A DNA stretch of 64,000 nucleotides from Planctomycetota bacterium (GTDB lineage Bacteria; Planctomycetota; UBA1135; GCA-002686595). The translations under genes and the position numbers were made by a program. How positions within the stretch are numbered: the first letter of the stretch is position 1; each line of letters starts with the position of its first letter. Shown piece after piece: positions 57,393 through 64,000 of the stretch. The notes beneath the pieces are model-generated. The model saw only the letters and a list, made by a program, of their open reading frames with translations. It was not told where the DNA came from and searched no databases. The stretch is taken from contig JAKLKU010000020.1 of assembly GCA_023150475.1 (NCBI GenBank), forward strand, positions 1 to 64,000. The letters are read 5' to 3'.

Positions 57393-59549
57393 ATGACGAT
57401 GCCTCCCTTCGCATTGCCGTCCCGTCTCTCCGTCCGCGTCACGCAAGCGCTGTTCGCGCCGCTCCTGCTGTGCACGTGGGCGAGTGCCGCGCCCGCCGCC
57501 GCCGTGTCGACCGACCCACAGGAAGCTCCCGGTGTCGCGCAAGACGCCGCGACTCCCGCCGGCAACGATCGTGGTGCTTCGGCGGCCGAAGTCGAGAGCG
57601 GCGAACCCGAGGCGCGCCGCGCGCGCGGCTTGAAACTCCGCACCGAGCGCGCGTTCGACGGCTACACGTTGCTCGCGCCGTTGCAGTCGACTTCGACGTT
57701 CCTGGTCGGTCTCGACGGCGAGGTGGTGCACGAATGGACGAGCGACGCGCCGCCCGGCCAAGCGACGTACTTGCGCGAGAACGGTCACTTGCTGCGCGCG
57801 GAACGCATCGACAACGACGTCTTCTACGGCGGCGGCGAAGGCGGTCGCGTCCGCGAGTACGACCACGCGGGGAACGTCGTCTGGGAGTACGTCTGCAGCG
57901 ACTCGAAGCGGCGTGCGCACCACGACTTCAAGCTGCTGCCGAACGGGCACGTGCTCTTGATCGCGTGGGAGTACAAGAGCGGCGAAGAAGCGTTCGACGC
58001 AGGCCGCGATCCTGCGCTGCTCGAAGCGGCGCAACTCTGGCCCGACATGCTGCTCGAGCTCGAGCTCACGCCGCCGTCGGGCGGGAAGGTCGTGTGGGAA
58101 TGGCACGCGTGGGATCACTTGATCCAGGAACGTGATCCCAAGAAGCCGAACCACGGCAAGGTCGCCGAACATCCCGAGCGCATCGACGTGAACGCGGATC
58201 GACCGGCACGGTCGGCCGAGGACGAAGCGCGCGAGCTCGAGGACTTGAGGCGGCTCGGCTACGTCGGCGACGGGCCGCGGCAGACCGATCCGGGCGCGAA
58301 CCCGCGCGACGGCGCGCCTCGCGGACGGCCCATGCGCGGCGGGGACTGGCTGCACACCAACGCGGTCGCCTACGAACCGACGCTCGACTTGATCGCCATC
58401 AGCGTGCACTCGCTCTCGGAGATCTGGATCCTCGATCACTCGACGACGACCGCGGAAGCGCGCACGTCGCGAGGCGGACGCTACGGCAAGGGCGGCGACT
58501 TGCTCGCGCGCTTCGGCAACCCACGCGTCCATGGCGCGGGTCCGAGCGACGCGCAGTTCCTCTTCGGCCAACACGACGTGCAGTGGATCGCCGCGGGTTC
58601 GCCGGGCGCCGGGCACCTGCTCGTCTTCAACAACGGTCAAGGCAAGCCGGGCGGCGGCTCGTCCGTCGACGAGTTCGAGCTCGACCTGTCGCTCGACAGC
58701 GTGCGTCGCGGGATGCCGGCGGCGCGACGAGTGTGGAGCTACGCGCACGCCGACATCGACTCCGGCCACATCTCCGGCGCGCAACGGCAGCCGAACGGCA
58801 ACACGTTGATCTGCGCGGGCGAATCCGGGCGCGTGATCGAAGTCGCGCCCGACGGCACCGTCGTGTGGGACTACGCGAGTCCGCTGCGCGGCGAGGTGCG
58901 GGCGGGCGGGCGTCGGCCTCCGAGAGGCGCGGGGCCCGGCGCCGATCGCGACGGTGGTCGCGCTGGCGCTCGCGACGGAGGGCCGCCGCCCGCTGGAGCC
59001 GGTGGACCCAACGGACGGCGGAGACCCGGTGGCCCGGACATGGATCACGGGCTCTTCCGCGCGCCGCGTTACGCCGCCGAGGATCCGGGCGTCGAGGCGC
59101 TGCTCGGCCGCCCGGCGGAGACGTTCGAGCTCGCCGCGGGCCGGCTCGTGCTGTCCCAGGCCATCGAGTTCGACGGCGACTCCGCCGCGCCGACGCCGGC
59201 GAGCGACGTCTCGCTCGCGAAGATCGCTCGTTGGCTGCGCGCGAGGCGCGACGTGACCAAGGCGCGGATCGAGGTGCACGTCGACCTCGCGGGCGAGCCC
59301 GGGCTCGAGCTCTCGAAGCGCCGCGCGAAAGCGCTGGCCGCGAACCTCGTCGGCCGTGGCGTCGACTGCTCGCGGCTCGTGATCGTCGGCTTCGGCGATT
59401 CGAAACCGGTTGCCGATGCGTCGACACCGGCAGGCCGCGCCGCGAATCGACGTGTCGAAGTGCGTGTGGCCGAACTGCGCGGGCGCGCGGTCGGCGGCGA
59501 GCCGCTGGACGGCGGTGGCGCGAGCGCCGGCGATCCGTGCGGACGTTGA
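57393..59549 (+). CDS. Arylsulfotransferase-like propeller fused to an OmpA-like domain
   Basis: A 718-residue exported protein. After a signal peptide (ALFAPLLLCTWASAAPA), residues about 80-500 show ASST-type blades: GYTLLAPLQSTSTFLVGLDGEVVHEW, GRVREYDHAGNVVWEYVC, HHDFKLLPNGHVLLIAWEY, WLHTNAVAYEP, FGQHDVQWI and ISGAQRQPNGNTLICAGESGRV. A Gly/Arg/Pro linker follows, then at about 580-700 an OmpA-like domain: SKRRAKALAANLVGRGVD, LVIVGFGDSKPVADAS and GRAANRRVEVRV. OmpA domains hold peptidoglycan, so the propeller would be tethered to the wall. ASST enzymes move sulfate between phenols; catalytic residues were not verified and a non-enzymatic propeller is possible. ATG 57393 begins the signal peptide; the open frame upstream is not coding. 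Confidence 0.75.
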   Translation: MTMPPFALPSRLSVRVTQALFAPLLLCTWASAAPAAAVSTDPQEAPGVAQDAATPAGNDRGASAAEVESGEPEARRARGLKLRTERAFDGYTLLAPLQSTSTFLVGLDGEVVHEWTSDAPPGQATYLRENGHLLRAERIDNDVFYGGGEGGRVREYDHAGNVVWEYVCSDSKRRAHHDFKLLPNGHVLLIAWEYKSGEEAFDAGRDPALLEAAQLWPDMLLELELTPPSGGKVVWEWHAWDHLIQERDPKKPNHGKVAEHPERIDVNADRPARSAEDEARELEDLRRLGYVGDGPRQTDPGANPRDGAPRGRPMRGGDWLHTNAVAYEPTLDLIAISVHSLSEIWILDHSTTTAEARTSRGGRYGKGGDLLARFGNPRVHGAGPSDAQFLFGQHDVQWIAAGSPGAGHLLVFNNGQGKPGGGSSVDEFELDLSLDSVRRGMPAARRVWSYAHADIDSGHISGAQRQPNGNTLICAGESGRVIEVAPDGTVVWDYASPLRGEVRAGGRRPPRGAGPGADRDGGRAGARDGGPPPAGAGGPNGRRRPGGPDMDHGLFRAPRYAAEDPGVEALLGRPAETFELAAGRLVLSQAIEFDGDSAAPTPASDVSLAKIARWLRARRDVTKARIEVHVDLAGEPGLELSKRRAKALAANLVGRGVDCSRLVIVGFGDSKPVADASTPAGRAANRRVEVRVAELRGRAVGGEPLDGGGASAGDPCGR

Positions 59550-59568
59550 GCCCGCGGGCGACGAACCG

Positions 59569-61221
59569 TCAGGCGAACACGAACTCGCCGAGCATGTCGG
59601 CGATGCGGTCGGTGCCGTCGAGCGCGATGCGCCCATCGGCTCGCGCCGCCGTCAGCGGTTCACGCGGATCGTCGAGCGCGGCGCGCACGCGCTCGAAGAG
59701 CTTCTCGGGCGTGGTCGCGTCGGGGTGCAGACAATCGACGAAGCCGAGGTCGGCGAAACGCTTCGCGCGGATCCACTGCTCCTGGCGGTGCATCACGCGC
59801 GGCACGATCAGCGCGCGGCGTGCCCACGACAGGTTCTGCGTCATCGTGTTGTAGCCGCACGTCGAGATCACGAGGTCGGCGCGGGCGAGGAACGGACTCG
59901 TCGACGGCACGAAGTCGACGAGCCGCGCCGGCAGGCCTTGGATCTCCTCGACGAAACGGCGGTGCAGGTCCGCGGGGAGGAACGGACCGGAGAGGATCAC
60001 GCTCTCGAAGTCGACTTCGCCGGAGAAGCGCCGCAGCATCTGGAGGTAGTTGCCGATCACGGTCTCGCCACCGCCGTCGCCGCCACCGATCGTCACCGTG
60101 ACGAGCTTCTTCGCGTGCGGCTCGATCGCGCTGGCTTCGTCGCCGATGCCTTCGGGACGGTGCTCGCGCACGTAGTTGCAGAACGCGGTCTTCGCTGCGA
60201 CGGCGGGAGGGAAGCCGTACTCGACGGTCGGGTCGTAGATCTCGCGCGTGCCGTAGACGAACACGCGGTCGTAGAGCTTCTCGAGCACGTCGTAGGTGCC
60301 GCGTTCCCGCCACAGGCCACGCACGTACTCGGCGTCGTCGATCACGTCGCGCAGACCGAGGATCTTGACGCAACCCGGGCGTTGGCGCGTGAGCCACTCG
60401 AGCGTCGGCCGCATCTCGCCTTTCATGCCGACCGGCGCGTGGTCGACGAGCAGGACGTCGGGTGCGTAGTCCTGCAACGATCGCAGGATCAAGTTGGTGC
60501 GCATCTCGAGCACGCCTTTGCCGTCGAGGCCGAGCGAACGCGCTTCGTATTCTTCGGCCGCGACCTTCTTGACCGCCGGCAGCTTGATGTAGTCGACGCC
60601 TTCGGGCAACGCGTAGCGGTGCACCGCCGGCGAACCGGTCAACAGCAACACGGAGAGCCCGGGATGACGCGCGGTCAACGCCCGCGCGATGTTCATCGAG
60701 CGATGGAGGTGCCCGAGGCCGAGCGTGTCGTGCGAGAAGAGCGCGAGGCGCGTGCCCTCGCCGAAACGCACGGGCGCCGCTCTCGTCGGCGGCGGAGCGA
60801 TGCGCGGACTGTCTCCGTGTTCCTCGCGGCGGCGGTCGCGCTCGCGCAGCGCGCTCGCGAGCGTCGCGCGCAACTGCGGCGTGCTGAACGGTTTGACGAT
60901 GTAGCCGTCGGCGCCGAGCTCGTTCGCGCGCGCGATCGACGCATCGTCGCCGTACGCCGTGAGGAACACCACTGCGACGTCGTGCTGGCGCTTCAGCTCG
61001 CGCGCCGTCTCGATGCCGTCGCGTCCCCCAGGCAAACGGATGTCCATCAGGACGATGTGCGGTGTCGCTTGGTCGGCCGCGCGCAACGCTTCGTTGGAGT
61101 TCGCCGCGAGTCCCGACACGGCGTACCCGAGTTGCTGCACGGCGAGCTTCAAGTGCATGCGCACGATGTGCTCGTCTTCGACGATCAGCACGCGGCGGGG
61201 CGTTTCGAGTTCAGGCGGCAT
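59569..61221 (-). CDS. Receiver domain fused to a GT28/MurG-like glycosyltransferase
   Basis: A 550-residue cytosolic protein. Residues 10-125 form a response-regulator receiver: VLIVEDEHIV (acid pocket Glu15/Asp16), HIVLMDIRLPGG (phospho-acceptor Asp60), FLTAY (Thr88) and YIVKPFS (Lys110). After a 25-residue linker, residues about 155-550 are a GT-B glycosyltransferase: LFSHDTLGLGHLHRSMNIARAL at its start, IGGGDGGGETVIGNYLQML, and the nucleotide-sugar site ADLVISTCGYNTMTQNLSWARRALIVPR in pieces, with HRQEQWIRAKRFADLG after it, as in MurG-type enzymes. The start overlaps the kinase stop by 11 bp, so the kinase and this fusion are co-translated. The output would be control of glycosylation rather than transcription. 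Confidence 0.82.
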   Translation of the reverse strand: MPPELETPRRVLIVEDEHIVRMHLKLAVQQLGYAVSGLAANSNEALRAADQATPHIVLMDIRLPGGRDGIETARELKRQHDVAVVFLTAYGDDASIARANELGADGYIVKPFSTPQLRATLASALRERDRRREEHGDSPRIAPPPTRAAPVRFGEGTRLALFSHDTLGLGHLHRSMNIARALTARHPGLSVLLLTGSPAVHRYALPEGVDYIKLPAVKKVAAEEYEARSLGLDGKGVLEMRTNLILRSLQDYAPDVLLVDHAPVGMKGEMRPTLEWLTRQRPGCVKILGLRDVIDDAEYVRGLWRERGTYDVLEKLYDRVFVYGTREIYDPTVEYGFPPAVAAKTAFCNYVREHRPEGIGDEASAIEPHAKKLVTVTIGGGDGGGETVIGNYLQMLRRFSGEVDFESVILSGPFLPADLHRRFVEEIQGLPARLVDFVPSTSPFLARADLVISTCGYNTMTQNLSWARRALIVPRVMHRQEQWIRAKRFADLGFVDCLHPDATTPEKLFERVRAALDDPREPLTAARADGRIALDGTDRIADMLGEFVFA

Positions 61222-63529
61222 GGAGCGCGACTCGGATGGGGAACTCGATGCGGTAGCGGGCGCCGCGGCGTCCGTCGGCGTGGACTCGGCCGCCGAGTTG
61301 CGCGACCAAAGTCTCGACGAGTTCGAGCCCGATCGAACGCGGCGCTTCGGTCTCGTGGCCGAAGCCGCGCCCGTCGTCGGCGACTTCGAGCACCACCGAT
61401 TCGTCGTCGCCGCGCGCGTCGCGGCGGCACGCGATCCGCACACGGCCCGATTCGCGGTTCGCGAACGCGTGCTTGAACGCGTTGGTCACGAGCTCGTTGA
61501 CGATCAGTCCGCAGACCTGCGCGCGGTCGATGTCGAGTTCGATGTCGTCGACGTCGACTTCGAGGGCGACGCGCGAGTTGCCGAGCGCGTAGCTCTCCTT
61601 CAAGCGCGCGGCGAGCAACTCGAGGTACGGCGCGAGGTCGATCTTCGCGACGTCGCGGCTCGAGTAGAGCAAGTCGTGGACGAACACCAGCGCGTGGATG
61701 CGGTCCTGGCTCTCTTGGAATCGTTCGAGGGCCTTGCTGTCGGTGACGTCGTGTTCCTGCAGGGCGAGCAAGCTCGACACCACCTGCAAGTTGTTCTTCA
61801 CGCGGTGGTGGACCTCGCGCAGCAGCACTTCCTTCTCCGCGAGGGAGCGCCGCAGGTCGGCTTCGAGTCGTTTCTGGCTCGAGAGATCCTGCGCCAGACA
61901 CACGAAGCCGCGCGCGCGTCCGTTCGCGTCGCGCAGCGCTGCGCCGGAGAACGCGACCGGCACGACGCTCGAATCGCGGCGCACGAAGCGACGTTCCATG
62001 CTGACGACCGAACCACGCGCCATCGTCTCGAGTGCGTCGCCGTCGCGTTCCGGCGCATCGGGTGAAAGCGTCACGAGCGAGAGACCGACCAGTTCCTCGG
62101 GCGAGCGCCCGACGAGTTCCGCCGCCGCCGGGTTCGCACGCACGACGCGGCCGTCGGGTCCGAGCACGAGCAACGCGCCTGCCATCGAGTCGAGCACGCT
62201 GCTCAACTGGTCGAGCGAGACGGTGGAAGCCGCAAGCGCTTCGGCCATGCGGTTGAACGCGCGGCCGAGGATGCCGATCTCGTCGCTCGACGTCGCGTCG
62301 ACGCGGGTCGCGAGCTCGCCTTTGCCGATCCGTTCCGCGGCGTCGGTCAGTGCGCCGAGGGGCCTCGCGATCGAACGCGACACGACGAGCCCGAGCGCGA
62401 GTGCGAGGACGAGGCCCGCGGCGTTGGTCCAGAGTTCGAGCCGAGCCGCTTCGTCGGAGCGCGCCGAGATCGCTTCGAGCTCGGAGGACAGAGTCTCTTC
62501 GGTGTGCTTGTGGTACGCGATCGCGCGCGGTTGGATCTCGGTGCGCAGGAACGGTTCGAGGCTCTCGTCGAGCAGCCGTTCCGCGGCAGGCGCGTCGGTC
62601 GCCGCGAGCGCCACGAACTCTCGCACGTGGCCCGCGAACGCGGATTCGCGCGCGGAGAGCGGCGCGAGCCATTCGGTCTCGCTGCGGCTCGCGAACGCGG
62701 AACCGGACTCGCGTGTCTCGCTGCGCGCGGATTCACGGCTTTCGTCGAGGCTCTCCGCGAAGAGTCCGTACGCGTCGAACACACGATCCTCGAGGTCCTC
62801 GATGCGCCGTTTGCGCGCGGTCGGATCGCCGGCGGCGCGTTCGTTCGCGCGGAAGCGTTCGGTGAGCAGTTCGTGCGCGGCGGCGAGGCACTCCTGGGTC
62901 GCGAGCGACATGCGCATCGCGTTCTCCATGCGATAGAGCGGTCCACGCGGCGTCTCGATGCCGGTGTCTCGGTCGGCGGCGATCACGAGGCCGGAGATCT
63001 CGAGCTCCCAACCGCTCGCGGCTTCCCGTACCGCCGTGACGGTGCCTTTGACCTTGTCGTCGCGTTTGATCGACCGCGTCTCGACCTTGCGCGCCGTCCA
63101 GGTGCCGTCGGCTTCGACGCGACACGACACTTCGACGCGCGAGCCCGTCTGGAGCGCCGCGAGCGGGTCGTCGCCGCCGGCGAAATCGAACTCGGTGGTG
63201 GAGTCGACGGCGACGCGTTGGCCGAGCACGTGCAGCGTGCGTCCGTCGTGGTCGAGGGCGGCGAGCGCGCCGCGCAGTTTCGGTCGACGCGTCGCAGGCA
63301 GCCGCTCGAGCTTCTCGGCGACGAAGCGGCCGTTCTGCGCGAGTGCGCCTTCGATTTCGAGCGCCAGGCCGACCGTCGCGCGCGGATCGACCGCGAGCTC
63401 CGCGGTCCGGGCGAGCGATTCGACGTCGCCTTGGATGCCGCGATTGATGCGCCACGACACGACGCCGACCACACCCATGACGGTGACGACCGAAAGCGCG
63501 GCGAGGGTCAGGCGGAGGCGGAGCTGCAT
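61211..63529 (-). CDS. Sensor histidine kinase (HisKA_2 type) with DUF5666-like sensor
   Basis: A 772-residue membrane kinase. One helix at about 5-27, then an outer region whose first 150 residues show two OB-like beta units similar to DUF5666 (GRTLHVLGQRVAVDSTTEF, GSRVEVSCRVEADGTWTARKVE, KGTVTAVREAASGWELEI), and a helical part. The second helix is near 390-410 (LWTNAAGLVLALALGLVVS), followed by HAMP (ARPLGALTDAAERIGKGEL), PAS (VLDSMAGALLVLGPDGRVV), the phospho-acceptor box REVHHRVKNNLQ (about 570) and an HATPase with NELVTNAFKHAF and ADDGRGFG. This is the HisKA_2/HWE-like kinase class. The ATG at 63529 starts the first helix. It is operonic with the receiver-glycosyltransferase fusion. Confidence 0.88.
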   Translation of the reverse strand: MQLRLRLTLAALSVVTVMGVVGVVSWRINRGIQGDVESLARTAELAVDPRATVGLALEIEGALAQNGRFVAEKLERLPATRRPKLRGALAALDHDGRTLHVLGQRVAVDSTTEFDFAGGDDPLAALQTGSRVEVSCRVEADGTWTARKVETRSIKRDDKVKGTVTAVREAASGWELEISGLVIAADRDTGIETPRGPLYRMENAMRMSLATQECLAAAHELLTERFRANERAAGDPTARKRRIEDLEDRVFDAYGLFAESLDESRESARSETRESGSAFASRSETEWLAPLSARESAFAGHVREFVALAATDAPAAERLLDESLEPFLRTEIQPRAIAYHKHTEETLSSELEAISARSDEAARLELWTNAAGLVLALALGLVVSRSIARPLGALTDAAERIGKGELATRVDATSSDEIGILGRAFNRMAEALAASTVSLDQLSSVLDSMAGALLVLGPDGRVVRANPAAAELVGRSPEELVGLSLVTLSPDAPERDGDALETMARGSVVSMERRFVRRDSSVVPVAFSGAALRDANGRARGFVCLAQDLSSQKRLEADLRRSLAEKEVLLREVHHRVKNNLQVVSSLLALQEHDVTDSKALERFQESQDRIHALVFVHDLLYSSRDVAKIDLAPYLELLAARLKESYALGNSRVALEVDVDDIELDIDRAQVCGLIVNELVTNAFKHAFANRESGRVRIACRRDARGDDESVVLEVADDGRGFGHETEAPRSIGLELVETLVAQLGGRVHADGRRGARYRIEFPIRVALHAA

Positions 63530-63834
63530 GGCGGTCCCGAAGGCCGCCCGGAAGGTCAAATCGGGTGCCGTCGGCCTCCACGGTCGTGCCGACGGCGCCC
63601 GGCGACGCGCCGTCCGAGACCTGGACGCAGAGACCGACGCTCGTCCAGGATCGAGTCGCCGGCGATCTTTCGCCCGGATCACCCGTTACCGGGTGCCGCG
63701 CCGCGCGTCATTCCCCCCGGGTGGGTGGGGGCTAGGGATGGAGGGGGATCGCCGCGGCGTCGAGCGCGCCGCCCTGCGAGTCTTCCCACCCCGGAAGTAA
63801 CCGCTCCCGCCGTGAAGCTAGCCTCGCCCGCACG
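63530..63834. other. 305-bp divergent intergenic region
   Basis: Between the kinase (minus) and the partial gene (plus). Only the plus-strand TAGCCT at 63819 is a convincing promoter element; a minus-strand TTTGACC lies about 35 bp before the kinase ATG but no partner -10 is evident. Confidence 0.5.
63819..63824 (+). promoter_or_regulatory. -10-like TAGCCT
   Basis: TAGCCT ends 10 nt before the ATG at 63835; no ribosome binding site lies between. Confidence 0.45.
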
Positions 63835-64000
63835 ATGGCCCTGCACGTTCCCGTCGACGAGGCCCGGCCCGACCCGGTCGCTCCGCGCACCCGGCGCGAC
63901 GCTCGACTCGCGCTCGCAAGCCTCTGGCTCTCCGTCGGCGCAGCCGCGCTCGCGATCGCCGCCGCGTGGCTCCTCTGGCGCGCGCTCCGCGGCGACGCGA
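63835..64000 (+). CDS. Partial membrane protein, truncated by the window end
   Basis: Only the first 55 residues are visible: a charged N-terminus (ARPDPVAPRTRRDARLAL) and one transmembrane helix (SVGAAALAIAAAWLLWRAL). The frame is open to the end of the window. No function can be given. Confidence 0.6.
   Translation, partial: MALHVPVDEARPDPVAPRTRRDARLALASLWLSVGAAALAIAAAWLLWRALRGDA

Noticed and set aside
1..64000. tRNA or rRNA genes
   Set aside because: No T-arm/acceptor combination or rRNA signature was recognised by eye; a covariance-model scan would be decisive.
1..64000. Insertion sequences, phage or integration junctions
   Set aside because: No transposase, integrase or long terminal inverted repeats seen; base composition looks uniform throughout.

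Overview
The window is a GC-rich bacterial chromosome segment with short intergenic gaps, no mobile element, and no tRNA, rRNA or CRISPR that I could find. Lineage is inferred, not shown. A secreted FG-GAP protein with a characteristic C-terminal module, an RsmH with a long basic N-terminal extension, a sulfatase-like protein, an arylsulfotransferase-like protein and many exported propellers together suggest a Planctomycetota bacterium with a double membrane, aerobic respiration (haem A synthesis, Sco) and heavy investment in c-type cytochromes.

Layout. 0.1-8.2 kb: a triple-parvulin protein, a small SLBB lipoprotein, a sulfatase-like protein, three sugar-transfer membrane or cytosolic enzymes (GT39-like, GT2, GT87-like) and a galactokinase-like GHMP kinase. 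8.2-19.5 kb: a tryptophan/tyrosine-rich TPR protein, an aminotransferase pair, a HEAT-repeat lipoprotein, a leucine-dehydrogenase-like enzyme coupled to a DUF3108-like lipoprotein, YgfZ, and an ECF sigma / zinc anti-sigma / membrane protein operon. 19.9-23.0 kb: ctaA-ctaB-sco-DUF420, for haem A and copper delivery to cytochrome oxidase. 23.2-27.8 kb: a propeller protein, a secreted metalloprotease, a small unknown protein and an ABC-F ATPase.

28.4-47.5 kb is the standout region. Two paralogous hexahaem cytochromes on the plus strand face an 11-gene minus-strand run (47424 down to 31254). That run encodes a duplicated-domain lipoprotein, ResB, CcsA, two CsgG/GNA1162-like proteins, a parvulin foldase, a 26-haem lipoprotein cytochrome, a 16-haem cytochrome, an NHL propeller, a YncE-like propeller lipoprotein and a predicted outer-membrane beta-barrel with an F5/8C-like insert. 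Gaps are at most 35 bp and many genes overlap. Cytochrome maturation, folding, electron carriers and a barrel are therefore encoded together, which fits an envelope-spanning or extracellular electron conduit. The four cytochromes carry 54 CXXCH sites.

47.9-64 kb: rsmH with an alpha/beta hydrolase, a CoA-transferase, a ChaN-like fusion protein, a BatD-like protein, the FG-GAP protein, an arylsulfotransferase-OmpA fusion, and a histidine kinase operonic with a receiver-glycosyltransferase fusion. The last gene runs off the end.

A second theme is transcriptional. At about eleven genes a -10-like hexamer (TAGACT three times, otherwise TAGCNT, TAAGNT or similar) lies 6-15 nt before the start codon and no Shine-Dalgarno is visible, suggesting leaderless or nearly leaderless mRNAs. 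The first hexahaem cytochrome, the FG-GAP protein and the first gene of the cytochrome operon instead have clear AGGAG-type ribosome binding sites.
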